Assembly: GCA_023410055.1 (NCBI GenBank)
Contig: JAEYQK010000117.1
Span: forward strand, 1 to 27,560
DNA: 27,560 nucleotides
Direction of reading: 5' to 3'
Source: Acidobacteriota bacterium
GTDB lineage: Bacteria; Acidobacteriota; Terriglobia; Terriglobales; Acidobacteriaceae
Shown here: one piece after another, positions 1 through 8,662 of the stretch
Position numbering within the stretch: position 1 is the first letter of the stretch
Layout: every line of letters begins with the position of its first letter
The notes under the pieces: generated by a model
The model's database searches: none
What the model was told of the DNA's origin: nothing
The model's input: only the letters and a program-made list of their open reading frames with translations
Position numbers and translations under genes: made by a program

Positions 1-123
1 CTGCTGCGCAGCCCACCCACTCAAAACAATGCTCGCCCATACGATCACGGGGCTGGATGTCACGAGAGCATGGCCGATTCCAGTCAGCCGGGGAAAACTA
101 TCTCTTGACATCCCCTTCCATAG
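1..123. other. Sequence unrelated to cas3 upstream of the truncated gene
   Basis: These bases do not continue the Cas3 reading frame. An in-frame TAG lies at 121-123, immediately before codons reading S-R-V-V-V-D-Q, the last part of helicase motif Ia. No Walker A motif (GxGKT) is seen in frame. A TTGACA hexamer is at 105-110, with a weak -10-like TGTAGT 18 bp further on (129-134). The block could be the end of an insertion element or a deletion junction; too little is visible to name it. Confidence 0.4.
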
Positions 124-135
124 AGCCGTGTAGTA

Positions 136-2550
136 GTGGATCAAGCAACTACTGAGGCGGTTGAACTTGTCAATCGACTTGGAACTCGTCCAGAGTTGGT
201 GCCGCTAAGGGACGCTTTAGCGGCCCTGAGTGGTATCGCTGACGCTTCGGTCGCAATTAGCACGTTGCGCGGCGAGCGGGAAGACAATGGGGACTGGGCC
301 GCTGACCCTGCTTGTCCGGCCATCGTAGTTGGCACAGTCGATATGGTAGGAAGCCGCCTCTTGTTTTCCGGATACGGCGACTCGCGCTATTGGCGGGCGC
401 GGCATGCCGGACTCGTCGGGCAAGACTCGGTGATAGTTAACGACGAGGCGCACCTCACACCGGCATTTGCGAACTTGTTGACAAAGGTGCGGGATGCGCA
501 ACGCGGTAGTGAATATCTGAAGCCGTTTTCCGTGGTGAAGCTTTCTGCAACGCACCCGACGCAGGCGGAATTGTGGCCAAAGTCTCTGCAAGAAGATAGT
601 TGTGATGAATCGTTTCGGAGAATCTTTTCGGTCTGCAAAGAACTAATCGTGCATCGCGCCGCGGGAACGTCGGACAAGGACCGCTTGATCTGGGACCTAG
701 CGATTGGTGACACGCCTGGACGCACCCTGATTTTCGTTCGCGAACCAGAAGAGGCACGTAGGATTGCCGACCAGTTGCGCAGCAGGGTCAGGCCTGAAGA
801 CGCCGCTCGCATACTCACGCTCACTGGCACCATGCGTGGCTTCGAGCGCGACGAACTCGTTAGACATCCCATCTTTGCTGAATTCGAGCAACACACCGCC
901 CCATTGCAATCATGCTGGATGGTGGCGACCTCGGCCGGTGAAGTTGGCATCAACATCAGCGCTGAGCGCCTCATCACCGATCTCGACACTCTCGATCATC
1001 TCCTCCAGCGCTTTGGCCGGCTCGCCCGCTTCGGCGAGAGCGCCGGCATAGCACACGTGCTGGTCGCGAAAGAAGATCTCAAGGACGAGCACAAGGTGGC
1101 AGCTCTCGCTTGGCTTGAAAATCTACCGAAAGCCAATGGTCGCCACGATATCTCGCCAGCTTCGCTGTTTGGACGCGAACTGAATTCCGACGCCTGTTCA
1201 CCTACTCCCTTGATCGCGCCGCTTCATCCCTGGCACCTCGACGTTTGGGGCCAGACAACGCTTGGAAGGCATCCGGCCCGTCCTGCTGTCGAACCTTGGT
1301 TGCACGGAAAAGAGAAGACCTCCGGTCCCGAAACTATGGTCGCATGGCGATCTGAGGTGGCAGACCTAATCTCAGCCAACGCAGATGATCGAGAATCGGT
1401 GTTGCAGAAATACCCCGTGCTCGCCCACGAACGCCTAACGCTTCCCGTTTACCGGCTACAGGCACACTTGGCTTCTCTCGCGGATAGTGACGACGAAAGA
1501 CGAGCGGGAGTTCGACTTCTCTGCCGGAGCCGGGACGGTGGCGTCAGTGTAATGTCGCTGGACGAAGCTGCTGCCCGCGAGAACGCGAGCGATCTTGCGT
1601 ATGCCCAACTGATCTTGCCGCCAGGATGCGGTTCCCTTGAAAACGGAATGTTCTCTCCTACATGGGTTCATGTGACCTCGCGCGAAAATGACTCCCTTCC
1701 CCGCTACGACGTGGCCGGTCTTGTTCCAGGCATGCCGGCTTACGACGACAACCGGGCCTCCTATCGAATTCGACGGGAAGAAGGGGTCTGGACGATGCAA
1801 CGGCTGGGCGATGTTCCCGCTGAATCGAAAGAGATCCTACCGCTGGTGGATGCGGAGATGTCGACGCTCCAAGCTTTCGCACGGGAGCACGATTGGCGAC
1901 TCGTTGCTTGCATATCAACTGGCGAAGACACCGATACGTCCGATAACGCCGCTACAGGCCTTGTGGCGTATTTCATCAAGACCGTAGTTCGGCAACGTGT
2001 AACGGAGCGCGTACTGCTGCAGCAGCACACTGCGGCCGTTGCCGAAGTCGCCGAACGTCTCGCGATGAAGTTGGCGCTGCCCGGTGATGTCGTCACTGCT
2101 TTCAGGGTCGCTGGTGAACTGCATGATCGCGGTAAGAGCGACTGGGTCTGGCAAATGGCGGCTGGTAATCACAATCTCAAGGAACCTGTCGCGAAACCTC
2201 TGGGAGTGATGCGGGGGCGCAGTTTGGGAGGATTCCGGCACGAGCTTTCGTCTCTGGTGACAGCGGCGGAAGAACTTGCGGCGAAAGATTTTTCCGAAGA
2301 TGTACGTGAGCTTGCACTTCATCTGATCGCCAGTCACCACGGCCATGCTCGTCCCTGCTTTGAGGTACGCGCATTCAGCAAACACCATGGATACGCTAAG
2401 AGCTCTGATGCAGCACACGGAGCCACACTGCGCTTCGCGCGCATGCAACGGCGCTTTGGCCTGTGGGGACTGGCGTATCTCGAATCGGTCTTTATGGCCG
2501 CCGACGGCCTTGTTTCGGCTCAGGAGCAGGAGCAGCCCAATCATGCATGA
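136..2550 (+). pseudogene. cas3: Cas3 helicase-HD nuclease, type I-G, 5'-truncated
   Basis: Cas3 is the ATP-driven helicase-nuclease recruited by Cascade to destroy targeted DNA. Visible from the GTG at 136 (residue 1): end of motif Ia (VDQATTEA), motif II DEAH at 103-106, motif III SAT at 137-139, motif V/VI (TSAGEVGINI at 265-274, QRFGRLAR at 291-298), then a C-terminal HD domain about 620-790 with H631, HD at 663-664, H702 and an HH/HxH cluster at 734-737. Helicase first and HD last is the arrangement of the type I-U/I-G (GSU0051-type) Cas3. The N-terminal 60-90 residues with the Q motif and Walker A are missing; an in-frame stop at 121-123 shows the frame does not extend. GTG 136 has no clear ribosome binding site and is probably an internal Val codon. 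It overlaps csb3 by 8 nt. It is either a broken gene or one split by an insertion whose 5' part lies left of the window. Confidence 0.85.
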
Positions 2551-3301
2551 GCTCAGAATTCCATTAGACCCCTGCAATCCCGGTCAGTTCTACGCCTGCT
2601 GCGGGCTGGTTGAGTTAGCAGAGCTCTCCGGCGCTTGTACGCTCTCGCATTTCGAAATCAACGATCACTTGCCGCGCCGCGCAGAGTTTGTCGTGCAGAG
2701 TACTTCGCCAGTTAGCCTCGCGGCGCTTCTGGACGACCTGCGTGAAGCTGATTATAAAGCTCTGTCCCGTCCCGTCATAGGTTCCAGCGAGAAGGATTCC
2801 ATTGCGCCGATTGAGGCGACGATCTTCGGGTCATCCCGAATTCTCGATTGGTGGCTTGATGCGTTCTGGGAAAAAGCCACGTCGCTCAAGTGTTGGGCCG
2901 GGCAAGTAACCTCGCGTGCTCTTTTTGAAAAGCTTCCGCGCTTGCTTAGCGCGGGCGATGATCCCTTCCAGAACGCGGCATTGACAACAACTCGCTTCGG
3001 AATCGATCCCCGGTCAGCTTGGGTCGCACTCGATCTCGGTTACTCGCCAAATGAGCAGGGACAAGAGTCACGAACTTACCCGGCGGTCGAGATGCTTGCG
3101 GCGCTTGGCCTTCAGGGGTTCAGGCCAGCTGGCAGCCGCAAGCTGGGGTACTCATACGCGCTCTGGCGCAACGCGCTTCCGATGGATGCCGCGCGAAGTG
3201 CCTGCGCGGAACCATGGAGCAGCGTTTCGTCTCGCCTCTACCGCTTTTCACTTGGAGAGCGAGGCAGCTACAAGTTCATCAGCTTTGCCCAAACAGACTA
3301 G
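2543..3301 (+). CDS. csb3: Csb3 (Cas8u/GSU0052-type) Cascade subunit
   Basis: A 252-residue protein of the Csb3 family, the presumed small Cas8-like subunit of type I-U/I-G Cascade. Family-typical stretches are the N-terminus PLDPCNPGQFYACCGLVELA and, past the middle, RFGIDPRSAW..DLGYSPNEQ and TYPAVEMLAALGLQGFRP. The start is taken at ATG 2543, inside the end of cas3, because the conserved N-terminus begins there and a purine-rich GGAGCAGGAGCAG lies just upstream; the longer frame from 2345 is only cas3 read out of frame. The 8-nt overlap suggests translational coupling. Family assignment is from remembered sequence pattern; the biochemical role is inferred from its position between cas3 and cas7. 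Confidence 0.8.
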   Translation: MHELRIPLDPCNPGQFYACCGLVELAELSGACTLSHFEINDHLPRRAEFVVQSTSPVSLAALLDDLREADYKALSRPVIGSSEKDSIAPIEATIFGSSRILDWWLDAFWEKATSLKCWAGQVTSRALFEKLPRLLSAGDDPFQNAALTTTRFGIDPRSAWVALDLGYSPNEQGQESRTYPAVEMLAALGLQGFRPAGSRKLGYSYALWRNALPMDAARSACAEPWSSVSSRLYRFSLGERGSYKFISFAQTD

Positions 3302-3310
3302 GAGCCGCAC

Positions 3311-4360
3311 ATGATCACACAATTCGACGCTTGGCTGGACCCCGACGGTCCGGTCGCGCTCACGCTTACTCAAGCCCTCGAACCCGCCTTCGGCCAAGAC
3401 TCGACCATTTTCCCGCCGACCTTTGCGCCGCCGGAAGACCGAAAGGACGAAAAGCCCAGCTATGTCATCGATACAAACGGCACATGCCTCATTGACAGCC
3501 TCGGTGCGCAGGCGAACCGCCTCGAACCGATCTTCAAGAAGCACGCCGATCTTACGCCCAAGTTCAGCGTGACAGTCGGCGATAGAGAGGTCGATCTTCT
3601 TGATGCGGGACACAGGGCAGCGGACGCGGTCGTTCGCTTTTCTGACCAGTGGTCTAAGCTTCGGGATGCATTTATCGCGTATCGTGATCGCGCCGACGCT
3701 ACGCCGCTGGCGAAGATTGCACCCACTTCGTTGGTATTCGGTGCATGGGACTCGCGTGACACCGGTGCGAAGATTCCGCGCTTGGTCGAAGCCACCGTGC
3801 GTGCCTATGGCGTTGAACGCTTGACTCGCGCCGCCCAATACTTCGCGACGCTTGAGAAAGAAGATGTCGAGTCGATGGATTTGTCGTCACTTGGCCAAAA
3901 GACGCTCTCTGAGCTTGGCATCTCCGACAGTCCGGCAGGCCGCGGTCCGGGAGGCGTCGTTGCCAAGGGTGGTATTCGTCGCGAAGCGTTGCTGAACCTA
4001 GTCGCTTTGCGTTCAGTTGGTGTGGGTAACGACGTTGATGCTACCCGCAAATTGCAGCGCTACATCCTTGGTCTCTCGCTCGTGGCTCTATCGACCTCCG
4101 CGGAACTGTACCTGCGTCAGGGCTGCTTGCTGGTTGGATCGCAAGCACAGCCAGCTACGCAGCAGGTTGTATGGCGCACCGGCAAGCGTGACACCCTAGA
4201 ACTTGAGCAGGCACAAGTCCTAGGCTTCGCACGTGCGGCAGCGGCGGAGTTCGGGGTTGGCCCAGACATCCAGGCGACCTTCGATCCGAAACTGGTGAAG
4301 GGCAAAGCCGATCAGAAGAGCGAAGCAAAGAAGGCGAAAGCCAAAACAGCAAAGGTCTAA
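3311..4360 (+). CDS. csb1: Csb1 (Cas7, GSU0053-type) Cascade backbone
   Basis: A 349-residue Cas7-family protein of the GSU0053/Csb1 type, which polymerises along the crRNA to form the Cascade backbone. Characteristic stretches include SYVIDTNGTCLIDSLGAQANR near residues 55-75, a KIAPTSLVFGAWDSRDTGAK segment in the middle, and a Gly-rich GRGPGGVVAKGGIRREALLNL segment typical of the family. The C-terminus is Lys/Ala-rich and probably disordered. It starts 9 nt after csb3 and stops 3 nt before csb2, so it is a tight operon member. Length matches the family as remembered. Confidence 0.88.
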   Translation: MITQFDAWLDPDGPVALTLTQALEPAFGQDSTIFPPTFAPPEDRKDEKPSYVIDTNGTCLIDSLGAQANRLEPIFKKHADLTPKFSVTVGDREVDLLDAGHRAADAVVRFSDQWSKLRDAFIAYRDRADATPLAKIAPTSLVFGAWDSRDTGAKIPRLVEATVRAYGVERLTRAAQYFATLEKEDVESMDLSSLGQKTLSELGISDSPAGRGPGGVVAKGGIRREALLNLVALRSVGVGNDVDATRKLQRYILGLSLVALSTSAELYLRQGCLLVGSQAQPATQQVVWRTGKRDTLELEQAQVLGFARAAAAEFGVGPDIQATFDPKLVKGKADQKSEAKKAKAKTAKV

Positions 4361-4363
4361 GCT

Positions 4364-5839
4364 ATGCCACAGTACATGTGTATCTCCGCAACGTTGCTGG
4401 CCGGGCGGTATCACGGTGCCGAGTGGCCGCCTGCGCCTGCGCGTCTATTTCAAGCGCTACTGGCCGGATCGCAAACCTGCGCCTATCGGAATCGATGGGA
4501 GCAGATCGAGCCCGCATTGCGAGCTATCGAATCGCTGCCTGCACCGGAAGTAATTGCTGCCGACTGCACGCAATCCGAGCCTTACCGCATCTCTGTTCCA
4601 AACAACGACAGTGATAAGGCAGCGCGGGAGTGGGTGGCACGGCGTGAGTTCAACGCTGCCGATCTGCGCACACTGAAGACGATCCGTCCGCGGCGCCTGC
4701 CGCAAACCGATTCAACACCGCACGTTACCTACATCTGGTCCTGTAAAGAGAAGTTCCCCTTCGTTGAAGGGCTTCGTCAAGCCGCACATTCGCTGCATAC
4801 GTTAGGCTGGGGCGTTGATATGGCCTATGCCGACGCCTTCGTCGCCGATGAGAATACGAAGAGTGCATTGACGTCCTGCTCCGATACCTTGCATTTCGTA
4901 CCCGCGACGAGGGGTGAGACGCGCAAGGTGCCTGCGCCTGGATATCTCGACGATCTCATTTCATCATATGAAAGCTACTGCGGGCGCATATCTGCCGAAG
5001 GTGTAAACCCCTCCACGCGGGCATCTGCCTACGCACAGCAACCCTATCGCTGTGTCACCCGCAGCGCCGCGGCGCTTGCACGATTTGCACTGCGGAGAAT
5101 CGATAGTGACGCGCCTTACTCCGTGCCTTGGGTGCTTGGAATGAAGGTCGCCGCCTGGGTGCGTCACGCCGCAGCCGAGGCCTTGTTGGAAGAAGGCGTG
5201 GACCGCTCTCGCGTGAACAGTTTCGTCCTTGGCCACGGCGACGGCCACGCTCGTCATCTCTCGTTCGTTCCGGTACCCAGTATCCGCACGCTGCATGGCG
5301 ACGGGGCCGTGCGAAGGGTGATGATTGTTGAGCCACAGGATTCCGACGGTGAGACAGCGCGGTTATTGCAATGGCGACTCGCTCCGTCCGTACTGAACAA
5401 ACTTGTGAACACAAGCGACAATCACACGCGGACAGAGCCGGCCTGCATCCTTGTTGACGCGGAGGAGGACGGCGTCTGGCCGTACTATATGCCGTGCTAC
5501 GGTAGGCAAGTCTGGCGCTCGGTGACACCTGTCGTGTTGCATGGCTTCAATGCGCGAGGTAAGCGGTTCTCCGTCGCCAGAACAGAAGAATTGCTGTATC
5601 AAGCCTTTGAAGAATCGGGATACCCGCGTCACCTGATCGATGAGCTGGCGTTTCAAACGGCGCCGTTCTGGCCGGGAACGGAAGCTGCTCCTGCAATCAG
5701 AGTCCCGGAGCACCTGGCAAAATGGCCGCGATATCACATCAGCGTCACGTTCCGTGCGCCTGTCCAAGGTCCAGTGCTTGTGGGCATTGGAAGACACTAC
5801 GGCATCGGGCTTTTTGCCGCCGCTGTTCAACAGTCGTGA
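4364..5839 (+). CDS. csb2: Csb2 (Cas5-Cas6 fusion, GSU0054-type)
   Basis: A 491-residue protein of the GSU0054/Csb2 family, a fusion of a Cas5-like half and a Cas6-like half that binds and processes crRNA in type I-U/I-G systems. The N-terminus (ISATLLAGRYHGAEWPPAPA, then RLFQALLAG) is the family's Cas5-like start. A GHARHLSFVPVPS segment, with possible catalytic histidines, sits in the second half, and a glycine-rich loop GPVLVGIGRHYGIGLF lies near the C-terminus as in RAMP proteins. The presence of this gene explains the absence of a free cas6. It starts 3 nt after csb1 and is followed by cas2 after 18 nt. Confidence 0.85.
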   Translation: MPQYMCISATLLAGRYHGAEWPPAPARLFQALLAGSQTCAYRNRWEQIEPALRAIESLPAPEVIAADCTQSEPYRISVPNNDSDKAAREWVARREFNAADLRTLKTIRPRRLPQTDSTPHVTYIWSCKEKFPFVEGLRQAAHSLHTLGWGVDMAYADAFVADENTKSALTSCSDTLHFVPATRGETRKVPAPGYLDDLISSYESYCGRISAEGVNPSTRASAYAQQPYRCVTRSAAALARFALRRIDSDAPYSVPWVLGMKVAAWVRHAAAEALLEEGVDRSRVNSFVLGHGDGHARHLSFVPVPSIRTLHGDGAVRRVMIVEPQDSDGETARLLQWRLAPSVLNKLVNTSDNHTRTEPACILVDAEEDGVWPYYMPCYGRQVWRSVTPVVLHGFNARGKRFSVARTEELLYQAFEESGYPRHLIDELAFQTAPFWPGTEAAPAIRVPEHLAKWPRYHISVTFRAPVQGPVLVGIGRHYGIGLFAAAVQQS

Positions 5840-5857
5840 CGCAAGCAGCAGGCACGC

Positions 5858-6148
5858 ATGCGAAACAGTTACCTGGTTTGCTATGACATTTGCGATGAAA
5901 AGCGCCTTCGCAAGGTGTTTAAGCTGATGCGAGGCTTCGGAGACCATCTTCAGTTCTCGGTCTTCGAGTGTCAGTTCACGGCCTCCGATCTAGTGCGATG
6001 CCGGGAGGCATTGCGTGTTGTGATAAATCACGCAGAAGATCAGGTGCTATTTGTAAATCTCGGACCTGCCGAGGGACGCGGCGACCGCGTAATCACAGCT
6101 CTGGGGAAGCCGTACACAAACCTCGACAGTCCCTGCATGGTTGTCTGA
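5858..6148 (+). CDS. cas2: Cas2 adaptation protein
   Basis: A 96-residue Cas2 protein, the ferredoxin-like dimer that bridges two Cas1 dimers during spacer integration. The N-terminus SYLVCYDICDEKRLRKVFKL has the conserved beta1 with the YDI aspartate; F-G-x-x-x-Q-x-S-V-F-E-C follows as beta2, and LFVNLG is the later strand. Length is normal for Cas2. It lies 18 nt after csb2 and 29 nt before cas4-cas1, in the same operon. Confidence 0.93.
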   Translation: MRNSYLVCYDICDEKRLRKVFKLMRGFGDHLQFSVFECQFTASDLVRCREALRVVINHAEDQVLFVNLGPAEGRGDRVITALGKPYTNLDSPCMVV

Positions 6149-6177
6149 ACCACACTGCGGTCGAAAGGAGCCAATCC

Positions 6178-8013
6178 ATGCCCGCTGAAGCTCAGTCCAT
6201 CCAACCTAACGGCGCCGACGAAGACGGATTAGTTAGCCATCTCAAACTGAAACTGCCCGATCTTCTGCCCGCACGTATGCTGAACGAGTTCGTTTACTGC
6301 CCGAGGCTTTTCTTCTATGAATGGGTCGAGGGAGTCTTTCAGAACAGTTCCGATACGCTTGATGGCCAAGCCAAGCACGCGCGGGTTGATTCTGGGCCGA
6401 GCGCGATGCCTGAGGCGAGCGATATGGATGGCGACGCCATACACTCGCGCTCCGTAACGCTGTCGAGCGAGCGTGTCGGTTTGACTGCGAAGCTCGACTT
6501 GATCGAAAGCGATACGAGCGCAGCCGATGGGGAATCTGTGAGGCCAGTGGATTACAAACGCGGCAAGCCGCGTGAGGTCGATGGAACACCTGAGCCCTGG
6601 CCCTCGGATCGTATACAAATCGCGGCACAGGCACTTGTACTGCGTGACAACGGATACTCCTGCGATGAAGGCATTCTCTATTATGCCACCACAAAGCAAC
6701 GCGTGCGGGTAGGCATCGACGATGCCCTGATTGCGGAAACCGAAGGCCTCATCGCGCAGGCCCGGCAAGCAGCAATAAATGATCAGATCCCCGAACCGCT
6801 CGAAGACAGCCCCAAGTGTCCACGTTGTTCTCTTGTCGGAATCTGTCTGCCCGATGAAACCAACGCACTTCGTGCGAGAGCGCTCAGATTTGAAGATCGA
6901 CACGCAGTACAGATTTCACTATTTGATGAAGATGAGGACGTGGCCAAGTCTGAGGTTCGACAGTTGGCGCCCGCCCGTAGTGATCTCCGCCCTCTGTACC
7001 TAAACTCACAAGGCTTCCGCGTTGGAAAGTCGGGAGAAGTTATCCAGGTGCGCGATGGCGATACTCTCAAGCAGGAAGTACGCCTCGGCGAAGTGTCACA
7101 GATCAACGTTTTCGGAAACGTGCAGTTATCGACACAAGCAATACAGTCATTCTGTGCGGCCGAAGTGCCTGTTTGTTACTTCTCGCAGGGCGGTTGGTTC
7201 TATGCCATAACGAACGGCCTGAATGCACGAAACGCATTTCTGCGCCATCGGCAGTTCGTCTCCGCCGGGCACGAATCCATCGCGCTCCATCTTTCCCGGA
7301 AACTAGTTGCAGGAAAGATCCGCAATCAGCGCACCCTCCTTCAGCGGAATCACATCGAACCGCCAGAAGCAGCTTTGCGCCAGTTAAAGATTTTGGCTGA
7401 AAAGGCAGAACGAGCGTCGGAACTCGATAGTCTACTAGGGATTGAAGGCTCTGCCGCGCGAGTTTACTTTGGCGAATTTGCCGGGATGCTGAAAGCGGCA
7501 GAAGAAAGTGATGATGCTCACCGGGGCGCGCCAACGGATTTTTGCTTTGACTTCACACAACGAAATAGACGCCCCCCGCGCGATCCGGTGAATGCTTTGC
7601 TTTCACTGGCATACAGCATCCTCGTCAAGGATCTGACGATCACCTGTTATGCGCTGGGATTTGACCCGTATTGGGGCTTTTATCATCAACCGCGCTTCGG
7701 GCGTCCGGCACTGGCGCTTGACTTAATGGAGCCTTTTCGTTCCCTGATTGCCGATTCAGTAGTGCTGACCGCGATCAACACACGCATGGTGACAACTGCG
7801 GACTTCATCCGGTCTGGGCCGTCCGTCGCGCTGAAGCCGAATGGGAGAAAAGGATTCTTTCACGCATATGAGCTCCGCATGGACACGCTCGTAACGCATC
7901 CCATGTTCGAGTATCGCGTCAGCTATCGTCGCCTGCTGGAAATTCAGGCACGGCTTCTGGCACGCTTTTTGAACGGCGAGATTGACGATTACCCGGTGTT
8001 CATAACCCGATGA
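6178..8013 (+). CDS. cas4-cas1: Cas4-Cas1 fusion integrase
   Basis: A 611-residue fusion of Cas4 (prespacer end trimming and PAM selection, Fe-S nuclease) and Cas1 (spacer integrase). Such fusions are typical of type I-U/I-G. Cas4 part about 30-230: first cluster Cys C41 (CPRLFFYEW), nuclease residues D107 and D125-x-K127 (VDYKRG), Q147/Q151, and the remaining cysteines C214, C217, C223. Cas1 part about 270-611: metal ligands E423 (GIEG), H503 (YHQPRFGRP) and E518. All expected catalytic residues are present, so adaptation looks intact. The start is ATG 6178, preceded by a strong AAAGGAG at 6164-6170; the longer frame from 5968 reads through cas2. The array leader follows directly. Confidence 0.93.
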   Translation: MPAEAQSIQPNGADEDGLVSHLKLKLPDLLPARMLNEFVYCPRLFFYEWVEGVFQNSSDTLDGQAKHARVDSGPSAMPEASDMDGDAIHSRSVTLSSERVGLTAKLDLIESDTSAADGESVRPVDYKRGKPREVDGTPEPWPSDRIQIAAQALVLRDNGYSCDEGILYYATTKQRVRVGIDDALIAETEGLIAQARQAAINDQIPEPLEDSPKCPRCSLVGICLPDETNALRARALRFEDRHAVQISLFDEDEDVAKSEVRQLAPARSDLRPLYLNSQGFRVGKSGEVIQVRDGDTLKQEVRLGEVSQINVFGNVQLSTQAIQSFCAAEVPVCYFSQGGWFYAITNGLNARNAFLRHRQFVSAGHESIALHLSRKLVAGKIRNQRTLLQRNHIEPPEAALRQLKILAEKAERASELDSLLGIEGSAARVYFGEFAGMLKAAEESDDAHRGAPTDFCFDFTQRNRRPPRDPVNALLSLAYSILVKDLTITCYALGFDPYWGFYHQPRFGRPALALDLMEPFRSLIADSVVLTAINTRMVTTADFIRSGPSVALKPNGRKGFFHAYELRMDTLVTHPMFEYRVSYRRLLEIQARLLARFLNGEIDDYPVFITR

Positions 8014-8198
8014 GTTGGCCTGCGAGCGGTCAGGTGATGCGAAAAGTCCGGCAGTCGCTCGCAACGCTGTAATTCAAAGAAGGAGAAGGACTTGAGTGTT
8101 GTTCCCATAGCCTGTTACGCTCTTATCCAGCGTTCCATCTGTAGCCTCTCGCAATCAGACCCGGAAGTGAGTGATTCCGGGCTACTTCGGCGGGCGCG
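8014..8198 (+). promoter_or_regulatory. CRISPR leader candidate
   Basis: This 185-bp gene-free stretch lies between cas4-cas1 and the first intact repeat, on the side where repeats are identical, so it is the expected leader. It contains a perfect 7-bp inverted repeat (CCCGGAA at 8160-8166 with TTCCGGG at 8175-8181), 18 bp before the array. No convincing -35/-10 pair or T-run terminator was seen. Confidence 0.55.
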
Positions 8199-8449
8199 GT
8201 TTCCGCAGTGAATTCACTGCGGCCTCATTGAAGCCATCGGGATCGCCTGTTATTATCGGCGATCCGGACTCGTTTCCGCAGTGAATTCACTGCGGCCTCA
8301 TTGAAGCCGAACCCGCAGAGAGTGAAGGACACGGAGTTCGCCGTTTCCGCAGTGAATTCACTGCGGCCTCATTGAAGCACATTCTCGATTACCCCACTGC
8401 GGCCATTACGGCCGTTTCCGCAGTGAATTCACTGCGGCCTCATTGACGT
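8199..8449 (+). CRISPR. CRISPR array, four canonical 36-bp repeats, three spacers
   Basis: Repeats start at 8199, 8272, 8343 and 8414. The unit begins GTTTCCGCAG, has the perfect 20-bp palindrome CCGCAGTGAATTCACTGCGG, and ends CCTCATTGAAGC. The terminal ATTGAAGC resembles the 5' handle of type I crRNAs, which fixes transcription on the + strand, as do the upstream cas operon and leader. Spacers are 37 nt (8235-8271), 35 nt (8308-8342) and 35 nt (8379-8413). The first three repeats are identical; the fourth departs only in its last three bases. Spacer 1 holds an 8-bp inverted repeat and spacer 3 holds a 10-nt fragment identical to repeat positions 17-26. Confidence 0.97.
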
Positions 8450-8662
8450 ATGTAAACTCGATGTATTCTCATGTGATACGTGGTTATCTCCGTGGTCAAC
8501 GACCATGGCTTCATTGAAGCTCGTAAATTGGCAGGGCACCGTCCGGCAACGTTTCATTTCCGCAGTCAGCGCACTGCGGCCCCGTTGAAGCTAGAACTTG
8601 TTGCCCAGAACGACCGGGATACAGGTGTCTCCCGGTTAGTGCACGTGGCATCATTGGAATCC
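8450..8662 (+). repeat. Decayed leader-distal CRISPR repeats and spacers
   Basis: Beyond the fourth repeat the 71-nt phase continues. A repeat-like unit at 8483-8520 keeps the ending TTCATTGAAGC and has a different but self-complementary core (CCGTGGTC and GACCATGG around AAC). A unit at 8556-8591 matches the canonical repeat at 29 of 36 positions. A weaker unit at about 8627-8660 keeps GTGGCATCATTGGAA. Aligned starts are 8414, 8485, 8556 and 8627, each 71 nt apart; the intervals (about 33-35 nt) are spacer-sized. The first two are convincing and the third is tentative. Confidence 0.75.

Noticed and set aside
1..121. Possible Walker A (a P-G-K-T peptide near 88-100)
   Set aside because: It is in a frame that ends in TGA before the Cas3 frame begins, and the surrounding residues do not resemble Cas3.
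5968..6177. Longer start for cas4-cas1
   Set aside because: The first 70 codons are cas2 in another frame; the strong Shine-Dalgarno at 6164-6170 fixes ATG 6178.
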